Made by a program: the position numbers and the translations under genes | The notes under the pieces: generated by a model | The model's database searches: none | Seen by the model: the letters and a program-made list of their open reading frames with translations, nothing else | Told to the model about the DNA's origin: nothing | Assembly: GCA_018901125.1 (NCBI GenBank) | Contig: JAHIFE010000021.1 | Location: forward strand, 1 to 58,844 | Direction: 5' to 3' | Origin: Pseudomonadota bacterium | Lineage (GTDB): Bacteria > Desulfobacterota > Desulfobacteria > Desulfobacterales > RPRI01 | Length of the DNA: 58,844 nucleotides | In this document: positions 32,093-39,779 of the stretch, one piece after another | How the letters are laid out: the number at the start of each line of letters is the position of its first letter | How positions within the stretch are numbered: the first letter of the stretch is position 1

Positions 32093-34618
32093 ATGAGCAT
32101 CATGGAAAGCTTTTTTAATATAATTATTTTTGCAGCCGGTTTTACAATCATTGCCCTTGCTTCAAAGCAAATCGGGCAGTTCTTCGCCAAGGCACAACTT
32201 CCTCTTATTACAGGGTTTCTTTTTACCGGAATTATTGCCGGACCATACATGTTAGGGCTTATCTCAATTGAAACCACAGAAAGTTTACGTTTTGTTGATG
32301 AAATATCACTGGGCTTTATTGCTTTTGCCGCCGGAAATGAATTGTATTTGGAAGAACTCAAAAGCCGACTCAGAATCATCACATGGGTAACTATCGGTCT
32401 TTTGGTATTTACTTTTTCTTTCTGTAGTTTAACCGTTTTCTTTTTATCCGATTTTATTCCTTTTATGCGTGAAATGCCGGTGGCAGGCCGTATAGCAGTT
32501 TCTATATTGGCTGGAGCTATTCTTGTCACTCGTTCTCCATCATCGGCTATAGCTATTGTTAATGAACTGCGCGCCATGGGACCTTATACACAAACGGTTC
32601 TTGGTGTTACAATGATTTTAGATGTGGTGGTTATAACTCTATACGCCATAAATTCATCAATAGCTAATTCCCTTTTGACCGGATTAAACTTTGATTTAAG
32701 CTTTATATTACTACTTTTATTTGAGCTGACAGCATCACTTGTGCTGGGCTATTTTCTCGGTAAATTTATCGAGTATATTTTGTCCAGACGTTTGAAAAGC
32801 ACTATTAAAGCTGGAATAATTATGCTTTCCGGGTATAGTGTTTTTGCATTATCCAACGCAGCCCGTAATTTTACTAATTCCATATTCTCTTTTGAAGTAC
32901 TTCTGGAACCTTTGCTTATCTGCATGATCGGTGGTTTCATTGCAACCAACTACAGTAATAGCCGCAAAGAGTTTTCAAAAATTATTTTTGAAGCAGGTCC
33001 TCCGGTTTATATTGCCTTTTTTACTTTAACCGGGGCTTCGTTGGCATTGGATGTTCTGGCCAAAACATGGCAGATTGCGCTAATTCTATTCGCTGTTCGC
33101 CTGGCTGCTACATTTCTTGGAACTTTTGGTTATGGGGTGCTTGCCGGAATCCCTAAAAAAGCGAACCGCATCGGCTGGATGTCTTTTATAACGCAAGCCG
33201 GGCTCGGACTGGGTCTCGCAAAGCAGGCGGTTGATGAATTTCCTGAATGGGGAACTCCCTTTGCAACAATAATTATTGCTGTCATTGTATTAAACCAGTT
33301 AGTCGGCCCACCATTGTTTAAATGGGCGATCAGAGGGGCTGGGGAAGCACATCCACGAGCAGATACTCCTGAGTTTGACGGTATCTGCAATGCAATAATA
33401 TTTGGGCTGGAAGGACAATCACTGGCACTGGCCAGATCTTTACGATCCCACGGCTGGCAGGTGCAAATCGTAACATTGCAGGATGTTGGCAATAATAACA
33501 ATGGTGATGATATTAGAAACTCAGATATTGAAATTATTCCAATATCAGGTTTGAATCTCGATGCATTAGAAGAAGTTAAGGCAGGACAAGCCGAAGCAAT
33601 TATTACCATGCTGTCCGACGAAGAAAACTATACGATTTGCGAACTTGCCTATGAGCATTACGGAACAAAAAATTTAGTAGTTCGTTTAAATAATCGAGCA
33701 AACTTCAAACGTTTCCATGCTCTTGGTGTTTTAATTGTTGATCCTTCAACTGCAATTGTGAGTCTTCTTGATCATTTCGTACGTTCTCCAATGGCTGTAT
33801 CTCTGCTGCTCGGAATGGAAGATAATCAGGACTCTGTTGAACTTGAGCTTCGAAATCCTAATTTACACGGTATCGCACTTCGTGATTTGAGGCTTCCGCT
33901 GGATACTCTTATTATATCCGTCCGCCGTCGCGGACAGTTGCTCATGTCCCATGGTAATACCATGCTTGAAATTGGAGATTTGATAACAATTGTCGGTTCC
34001 TCGAAAAGCATAGAGGAAATATCCTTACGCTTTGATACAAACAGGGAATATGCGCTTTTGCATCTTATCGAAACGGTTACCCCAAAAGAGCTGTCATCAA
34101 ACTTTCTTGAAGCAGAAGTAAAAGGAATCATTCGGGAAGAAAATATCACTCCTAAAGACCGCTTTGACAGGTTTATTGAAAATTGCAGAGTGCTTGATAT
34201 CCCTCATACTATAGGTGTAGAAGAGTTGTTCCAACTGATGGCCAGGACAATGGCCGGAGCACTGGAAATTAAACCAGACCTTCTTTTTGATTTACTGTCC
34301 GAAAGAGAAAAACAAAGCAGCACAGCCATCAGTCCGGGCATTGCCATACCACATATTATAATGGCCGGAGAGCATAAATTCGACATACTACTGGCACGTT
34401 GCAAAGAGGGGATTCATTTCTCAGAATCAAACCCAATGGTATATGCCGTCTTTGCCCTTGTTGGGACAAGAGATGAGCGTAATTTTCATCTGCGTGCTCT
34501 TTCTGCTATTGCTCAGATTGTCCAGGACCCATATTTTGAAAATAAATGGTTAAAAGCAAAAGATGAAAAATCTTTGCGAAACCTTATTTTGCAGGCAAAG
34601 AGAAAGAGACAGGAATAG
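32093..34618 (+). CDS. CPA2 cation:proton antiporter with RCK and PTS EIIA domains, 841 aa
   Basis: The N-terminal ~410 residues form the hydrophobic monovalent cation:proton antiporter-2 domain (about 12 membrane segments; LPLITGFLFTGIIAGPYMLG early, TRSPSSAIAIVNE near residue 147). Then follows a TrkA-N/RCK nucleotide-binding domain (NAIIFGLEGQSLALARSLRS, near 442), a TrkA-C domain (about 580-660), and a C-terminal PTS EIIA type-2 domain (about 690-838) with AISPGIAIPHIIM, whose His is the phosphorylation position. It likely moves K+ or Na+ against protons in the inner membrane, with gating by nucleotide and perhaps by phosphotransfer. No other PTS gene is in the window. Confidence 0.88.
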   Translation: MSIMESFFNIIIFAAGFTIIALASKQIGQFFAKAQLPLITGFLFTGIIAGPYMLGLISIETTESLRFVDEISLGFIAFAAGNELYLEELKSRLRIITWVTIGLLVFTFSFCSLTVFFLSDFIPFMREMPVAGRIAVSILAGAILVTRSPSSAIAIVNELRAMGPYTQTVLGVTMILDVVVITLYAINSSIANSLLTGLNFDLSFILLLLFELTASLVLGYFLGKFIEYILSRRLKSTIKAGIIMLSGYSVFALSNAARNFTNSIFSFEVLLEPLLICMIGGFIATNYSNSRKEFSKIIFEAGPPVYIAFFTLTGASLALDVLAKTWQIALILFAVRLAATFLGTFGYGVLAGIPKKANRIGWMSFITQAGLGLGLAKQAVDEFPEWGTPFATIIIAVIVLNQLVGPPLFKWAIRGAGEAHPRADTPEFDGICNAIIFGLEGQSLALARSLRSHGWQVQIVTLQDVGNNNNGDDIRNSDIEIIPISGLNLDALEEVKAGQAEAIITMLSDEENYTICELAYEHYGTKNLVVRLNNRANFKRFHALGVLIVDPSTAIVSLLDHFVRSPMAVSLLLGMEDNQDSVELELRNPNLHGIALRDLRLPLDTLIISVRRRGQLLMSHGNTMLEIGDLITIVGSSKSIEEISLRFDTNREYALLHLIETVTPKELSSNFLEAEVKGIIREENITPKDRFDRFIENCRVLDIPHTIGVEELFQLMARTMAGALEIKPDLLFDLLSEREKQSSTAISPGIAIPHIIMAGEHKFDILLARCKEGIHFSESNPMVYAVFALVGTRDERNFHLRALSAIAQIVQDPYFENKWLKAKDEKSLRNLILQAKRKRQE

Positions 34619-34733
34619 AGTCCGGATTGTGATAAATTATTGACATTCAAGCAACACATCGTTAAATAGATATAAGATATATGATTTCAATATAAGCTAA
34701 ATAATGATTCTATTAATTACAATGGAGGCCTAC

Positions 34734-35582
34734 ATGAAAAAGGTGTATTCGTTTTTGATTATCATATTTATTTTATTAGCTTCTATTCCTTCAAATGCTG
34801 AACAACCGGATGTTAATGCTATAATCAAAAAGGTAAAAAGCGCTTGGGATGCTCGCCCTGTTTCTTTTAAAGTTACTATTATTGTTAAGGATGGTGAGCG
34901 CATAACCGGAGAAATGGTAGCTGGAGCGGCCCACAAGAGTTTCCCGGACGGCAGAAGATTACTCATAGTTATTCTTGAACCGGAAAGCTTAAAAGGATTG
35001 GCCTATCTGCTAAATAATTTGGATACCAAACTGTCTGAACAATGGATGTATCTTCCTTACATAGATAGAGTGCGAAAAATCGATGGCATGAGCAACTATG
35101 AAAACTTCTTAAGCACTGATTTCACTTTTGCAGACCTTGCGTTGTTAGACATTCAAAATGATAATTATAAATATCTCGGGGAAGAAGAAGTGGGAGGTAT
35201 AAAAGCTTATAAAATTGAATCAACAAGTAAAATCCCAAACTATTATTACTCTAAAATTATCACTTGGATTGCAAAAGATAGTTCTCAGATTCTTCGCCGG
35301 GATTATTACTCTCCGAATAACAGCCTCTGGAAAAGACAATTATATGAAAATTTGACACTTGTTAACGGCCTGCTCATTCCCCTCCGAATTCGCGTGATGG
35401 ATCTTCAGCACAAAACGAGCACAGAACTTAATATTAGTGAAATTGATGCAGATATAACACTTCCAAACGAAATTTTTGTTCCCGAACAACTGAAATACTC
35501 TTTAAAATGCCCTGTTTGGCAAAAGGTATGTTATCCACAGGATGTTACAGTTCCAATAAACAAGAACATTAAAGCAAAATAA
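34734..35582 (+). CDS. LolA-like periplasmic (outer membrane lipoprotein-sorting) protein, 282 aa
   Basis: A secreted protein with a signal peptide (residues 1-22, KKVYSFLIIIFILLASIPSNA) and the COG2834 LolA-like beta fold: VTIIVKDGERITGEMV, ILEPESLKGLAYLL, QWMYLPYIDRVRKI, FLSTDFTFADLAL, ILRRDYYSP. The ATG at 34734 follows GGAGG and opens the signal peptide. A close paralogue lies at 36194, sharing SLKGL, YLPYIDRVRKI, RRDYYSPN and CPVWQKVCYP. Such proteins usually accompany RND or MMPL exporters, but none is present here. Exact role unknown. Confidence 0.78.
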   Translation: MKKVYSFLIIIFILLASIPSNAEQPDVNAIIKKVKSAWDARPVSFKVTIIVKDGERITGEMVAGAAHKSFPDGRRLLIVILEPESLKGLAYLLNNLDTKLSEQWMYLPYIDRVRKIDGMSNYENFLSTDFTFADLALLDIQNDNYKYLGEEEVGGIKAYKIESTSKIPNYYYSKIITWIAKDSSQILRRDYYSPNNSLWKRQLYENLTLVNGLLIPLRIRVMDLQHKTSTELNISEIDADITLPNEIFVPEQLKYSLKCPVWQKVCYPQDVTVPINKNIKAK

Positions 35583-36193
35583 AGCCATTTTAACTTTTTA
35601 CCAGGAGGAATAAGATCTCCCAACTTACTCCACTTAAAGTAAGCTTAATTTTTTTCCGTAGCTAAACCCGGCGACAAGTCACGGGTTTAGCTCTCGTTTT
35701 ATAGCTTAAAGTGCGGCTGTAACCATTTTAAGCTATTCAAATCTGCTGTTGGAACCTTTTCCGTCGAGTAAGGTAAACCCAGGATCGTAGCTTGGAATTT
35801 ACCTTATTTCATACCAGCTTGGACCCTTTGATATAACAGTATTCAGGCCTGCGCGCCGTAATGATAAAAAAATTATTACAATATTGATAAATCTCAGAAA
35901 TACCTTTTTTATCAATTACAAGCGGTTTTATCTTAAATTATATTCTGCTCTTAATATGTTAACCTGGGATATTTTATTGTTATGAGTTTTTCAATAGGTT
36001 TTAATATTTGATATTATTTATATTTAGCGATATTTTCATAATTTAAGATTATTTAATTGTCAATTCGTTCTTTATCCTGGTTAATACATGCCATGCATTT
36101 CCCTAATAATATTGACATTCTCACATTGCATAGATAAATTAGATTTAACTATATGAATACGGAAACGATACACTAATGACGGAGGGTAACTAC
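35583..36193. other. Intergenic region between LolA-like paralogues, 611 bp
   Basis: No gene is visible. It starts with an orphan AGGAGGAATAAG ribosome-binding-like motif near 35602, then a weak hairpin (CTTACT 35624-35629 / AGTAAG 35638-35643) with a T-tract, then the terminator at 35660-35692. The remaining ~450 bp are AT-rich without recognisable signals, apart from the GGAGGGT ribosome-binding site before 36194. Confidence 0.5.
35660..35692 (+). terminator. Intrinsic terminator after the first LolA-like gene
   Basis: AGCTAAACCCG (35660-35670) pairs perfectly with CGGGTTTAGCT (35682-35692) around an 11-base loop, followed by CTCGTTTTAT. A typical intrinsic terminator, 77 bp after the stop codon. 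Confidence 0.7.
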
Positions 36194-37021
36194 ATGAAAA
36201 AAATTTGTTTTCTTTGGATAATTATGTTTCTGATTTTATCTGCCATGCCTTCAAACGCTGAAACTCCGGATGTTTCAGCCATAATTGAAAAAATAAAAAT
36301 TAAATCTGATGCTCTTCCGATATCTAAAAAGGTAACTATCATTGTAAAAAAAGGGGAGCGCATAACTGGCCAAATGGTAGCTAGGACAGCAAGAAAGAAA
36401 TTTACCGACGGCAGAAGATTCCTTTTGGTTCTTCTGGAACCCAATAGCTTAAAGGGTCTGTCTTATCTTTTACGCGATTTGGATGATCGCAAATATGAAC
36501 AATGGATATACCTTCCTTATATCGACAGGGTTCGTAAAATTAGCGAGGCAAGCACCTATGAAAGCTTCCTAAGCACGGACTTCACTTACGCAGACCTTTT
36601 CTTGATAACCACTAAAAATGAATCTTTTAAGTATCTCGGAGAAGAAGAAATCGGAGGAATGAAGGCTTATAAAATAGAATCCGTTTCCAAGGAGCCTAAC
36701 TACTTTTATTCCCGTATTATCAATTGGGTCGCAAAAGATTCATTTTTAATTATCCGCCGGGATTATTATTCTCCTAATCAAAGCCTATGGAAAAGGCAAT
36801 TATTTGAGAACATGATTGTTATTAACGGTGCTGTTGTCCCTCTGAGAATTCGGATGCTTGACTTTCAGCATGATACCAGCACCGAACTGATTTTTACTGA
36901 AATAGATTCAGATATCGAGCTTCCTGATGAAATTTTCGTACCCGAACAACTGAAATACTCTTTAGATTGCCCGGTCTGGCAAAAGGTATGCTATCCGACA
37001 GCAAATAAGAATAAACAGTAA
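36194..37021 (+). CDS. LolA-like periplasmic protein, paralogue, 275 aa
   Basis: The second member of the pair, colinear with the protein at 34734 over its length: signal peptide with IMFLILSAMPSNA, then VTIIVKKGERITGQMV, LLEPNSLKGLSYLL, QWIYLPYIDRVRKI, IIRRDYYSPNQSLWKRQL and DCPVWQKVCYP. The ATG at 36194 follows GGAGGGTAACTAC. The pair arose by duplication; the substitutions spread over the length suggest it is not recent. The DUF3617 gene follows 52 bp later and may be co-transcribed. Function unknown beyond periplasmic lipid or lipoprotein handling. Confidence 0.78.
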   Translation: MKKICFLWIIMFLILSAMPSNAETPDVSAIIEKIKIKSDALPISKKVTIIVKKGERITGQMVARTARKKFTDGRRFLLVLLEPNSLKGLSYLLRDLDDRKYEQWIYLPYIDRVRKISEASTYESFLSTDFTYADLFLITTKNESFKYLGEEEIGGMKAYKIESVSKEPNYFYSRIINWVAKDSFLIIRRDYYSPNQSLWKRQLFENMIVINGAVVPLRIRMLDFQHDTSTELIFTEIDSDIELPDEIFVPEQLKYSLDCPVWQKVCYPTANKNKQ

Positions 37022-37073
37022 CTTTCTTTAACTTAAATTTAATTTATTAAATCGATATATATTGGAGGCTTAT

Positions 37074-37487
37074 ATGTTAAAACGAATTTCTTTTTGGGTA
37101 ATCATGGTTCTAATCACATTGTTTGCCGGAATGCTATATGCCGAACCAAATATAAATCCTGGCAAATGGGAAATTACCTATGACACCGAAATGCCCGGAA
37201 TGCCTATGAAGATGCCTGCTATTAAAATTACACAGTGTATAACAAAAGAAGAGATCGTACCTAAAAGCAATCAACAGCCTGGACAGGAGTGCCAAGCAGC
37301 CGATATAAAAATTTCCGGTAATACTGTTTCCTGGTCTCTTATATGTAATAATCCTGGTGGCACTACCAAAGCCAAGGGTAAAATAACCTATACAGGAAAC
37401 CAGATGAACGGCCAAATGAACATGGAACAAACTAGTATGAAAATAACCACAAAGATAAGTGGCCATCGCATTGGACAATGCGACTAA
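37074..37487 (+). CDS. DUF3617 family secreted protein, 137 aa
   Basis: A small exported protein with a signal peptide (ISFWVIMVLITLFAGMLYA) and the family pattern NPGKWEITYDTEMPGMP at the N-terminus, two cysteines (TQCITKEEIVP; GQECQAADIKI) and GKITYTGNQMNGQMNME. DUF3617 proteins are periplasmic and of unknown function. The ATG at 37074 follows GGAGG. It is downstream of the second LolA-like gene and may share its transcript. Confidence 0.78.
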   Translation: MLKRISFWVIMVLITLFAGMLYAEPNINPGKWEITYDTEMPGMPMKMPAIKITQCITKEEIVPKSNQQPGQECQAADIKISGNTVSWSLICNNPGGTTKAKGKITYTGNQMNGQMNMEQTSMKITTKISGHRIGQCD

Positions 37488-37527
37488 GGTGGACTAATCC
37501 TGCTGTTAAGGTAATTTTTTTATAAGT

Positions 37528-37713
37528 GAACCGGTTAAAAAGATTTGAGCTTGTTCAAGGTCAAGGCCTGCGATATTTAACAGCTTGAACGCATTGAGTC
37601 TTTTGATGTTTGCGCTTACGGTTAGCGCTAACGCCGTTTATTAGTATCACTTAAGTGTAAAACATGAAACCAACGCTGAGATTGGCCAAAATATTGCGTT
37701 TTGAAATTGGTTC
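37528..37713 (+). repeat. Diverged long MITE-like element, copy F
   Basis: 186 bp with ends GAACC and GGTTC. Blocks are shared with the MITE family (TTCAAGGTCAAGGC; GAGATTGGCCAAAAT; GCGTTTTGAAATTGG). The centre is longer and has its own inverted repeat around GGTTAGCGCTAACGCC. It is an older or different subfamily, between the DUF3617 gene and citrate synthase. Confidence 0.7.
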
Positions 37714-37744
37714 TATTGTTTTATTGTTATAAAGGGGAAATATT

Positions 37745-39070
37745 ATGGCAGAGCATGTAGAATTGATATACGAAGGCAAAAAATACACTCTTCCGGTAAT
37801 TACCGGCACAGAGGGTGAAAAGGCGATAGATATTTCTACGCTTCGGCAAAGAACCGGGTTAATAACCCTTGATACCGGTTTTGCCAACACTGGCAGCTGC
37901 ATAAGTTCAATTACTTTTATGAACGGGGAAAATGGCATTCTCCGTTATAGAGGAATTCCTGTTGAACAACTTGCTGAATTCTCTTTATTTATTGAAACAA
38001 CATATCTTTTAATAAACGGGGTTTTGCCTACCAGAAAGCAACTAACCGAATTTTCTATTCTTTTAAACGATAATTCTCTCATACATGAAGACATGCAGTC
38101 TTTCTTCCAGAGCTTTCCCAGGGCTTCTCATCCTATGGGAATTCTCTCTTCAATGGTTACTGCACTCAGAAGTTTTTATCCTGAGCTGAAAGTCGAAACG
38201 GCAGAAGAAATTAATTTAACTGTTACACGTCTTCTTTCCAAGATACGAACACTCGCCGCCATGTCCTATAAGATATCAAAAGGGCATAAGGTTGTTTATC
38301 CGCGCCCGGATCTATCCTACTGCGCTAATTTTCTTAATATGATGTTCGACAGCCCTGTTAAGCCCTATAGGATTGATGATGATCTGGTTAAGGCTTTAAA
38401 TGTTTTCTGGATCCTTCATGCAGATCATGAACAAAACTGCTCAAGTTCGACGGTCAGGATGGTCGGAAGCGGAAGGGTAAATCTTTACGCCGCCATTTCT
38501 GCCGGAATAGCGGCCCTGTGGGGTCCTTTACACGGAGGTGCAAATCAGGCAGTTGTAGAAATGCTTGCAAGGATAAAAAGAAAAGAGGGGGGCAATGTTA
38601 AGAAATCAGTCGAAAGAGCTAAAGATAAAAAAGATCCTTTCAGACTCATGGGTTTTGGACACAGGGTTTATAAAACCTATGACCCGAGAGCAAAGATCAT
38701 GAAAAAGACTTGCGACAATATTCTTGAAAAACTTCATACAAGCGACCCTCTGCTTGATATAGCGAAGAAGCTGGAAGAAGTTGCATTGAAAGATGATTAT
38801 TTTTTGGAGCATAACCTATATCCGAATATAGATTTTTACAGCGGTATTATGTTAAGAGCTCTTGGTATACCTACAAATATGTTTACTGTCATGTTTGCTA
38901 TAGGAAGACTTCCCGGGTGGATAGCTCAGTGGAAAGAAAGTGCGGATGATCCCAGCTGGAAATTAAGCCGACCGCGGCAAATCTATAATGGTCCTGCGCT
39001 GATTGATTATATCCCGATAGACGAAAGGAAAAAACATCATACAGATTCTAAGCATAAAGCACATAGATAA
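37745..39070 (+). CDS. gltA: Citrate synthase (type II)
   Basis: A 441-aa citrate synthase of the GltA type: N-terminal beta-sheet domain typical of hexameric type II enzymes (TLPVITGTEGEKAIDISTLR), then HADHEQNCSSSTVRMVGS with the first catalytic His, GPLHGGANQAV, the second catalytic His in GFGHRVYKTYDPRA and the catalytic Asp in NIDFYSGIMLRALGIP. It condenses acetyl-CoA with oxaloacetate and would feed acetyl-CoA from the catabolic cluster into a complete oxidation or biosynthetic TCA route. The last ~10 residues are His/Lys-rich. The start follows AAAGGGG. It stands alone. Confidence 0.94.
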   Translation: MAEHVELIYEGKKYTLPVITGTEGEKAIDISTLRQRTGLITLDTGFANTGSCISSITFMNGENGILRYRGIPVEQLAEFSLFIETTYLLINGVLPTRKQLTEFSILLNDNSLIHEDMQSFFQSFPRASHPMGILSSMVTALRSFYPELKVETAEEINLTVTRLLSKIRTLAAMSYKISKGHKVVYPRPDLSYCANFLNMMFDSPVKPYRIDDDLVKALNVFWILHADHEQNCSSSTVRMVGSGRVNLYAAISAGIAALWGPLHGGANQAVVEMLARIKRKEGGNVKKSVERAKDKKDPFRLMGFGHRVYKTYDPRAKIMKKTCDNILEKLHTSDPLLDIAKKLEEVALKDDYFLEHNLYPNIDFYSGIMLRALGIPTNMFTVMFAIGRLPGWIAQWKESADDPSWKLSRPRQIYNGPALIDYIPIDERKKHHTDSKHKAHR

Positions 39071-39268
39071 TTAACAATGCGAGAATATTTGAAGGACTTC
39101 CGGTTTTGATAGGTTAATGAATGTAATAATTGCAACAAGAGGAACACATTAAGTATTACGAAGAGTATGAGCTAAAGGATAGCGCATACTCTTCGCCCCG
39201 TGACACTTCGTACAAGATTTGAACATGATGCATCGGCCAAAGCTGTTTATGCAACGGTCTCGATACTT

Positions 39269-39577
39269 TTAATTATTAAAATATCCAAGAGGTCTTTTAA
39301 ATGTATATTTTGCAGGTTCAGCTACTAATTTGTCCCAGGCTGATGCAATATTTCCACCAAGAGCAGAGAAGGGAGAAGAAAGAACAAAAACAGCGGAACC
39401 CGTAACAAGGCTGGCAATTCCAAAAGGCCTTACTGCCACAAAGTCTGCAAGCATTGCCATAGCATCGGGTGTTTCCGTCTGGATGTATTCTCGCGCAAGA
39501 ACCGTAGAACCGGATAAAATAATTAACAGTGTAATAATTGTTAAGATCACAACAGATTTTTTGATTGTTGTGTGCAT
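39269..39577 (-). CDS. Small exported or membrane hypothetical protein, 102 aa
   Basis: I do not recognise a named family. An N-terminal signal or anchor (VVILTIITLLIILSGSTVLA) is followed by a short mature region with a second hydrophobic stretch (RPFGIASLVTGSAVFVLSSP) and AWDKLVAEPAKYTFKRPLG. Similar small two-segment proteins with this ending occur in Desulfobacterota. The ATG follows AAAGGAG, a good ribosome-binding site. It is divergent from priA. The 198-bp gap after it holds a possible decayed MITE (around 39105-39240). Confidence 0.6.
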   Translation of the reverse strand: MHTTIKKSVVILTIITLLIILSGSTVLAREYIQTETPDAMAMLADFVAVRPFGIASLVTGSAVFVLSSPFSALGGNIASAWDKLVAEPAKYTFKRPLGYFNN

Positions 39578-39779
39578 AAATTTCTCCTTTCTAAATAATC
39601 CCTTTTTGCAAATTTAAACCACTGAAAACACATATAAAAAAAATATTAATAAAATATCAACACAAATAATTGAAATATCCATTTAAACAGATTGCTTTTT
39701 TGTTTAAATATTGTCTTATATAAACATATCATAATATCGCAGAAATTTTAAACAATTATTATATATTTTGCAAATAAAA

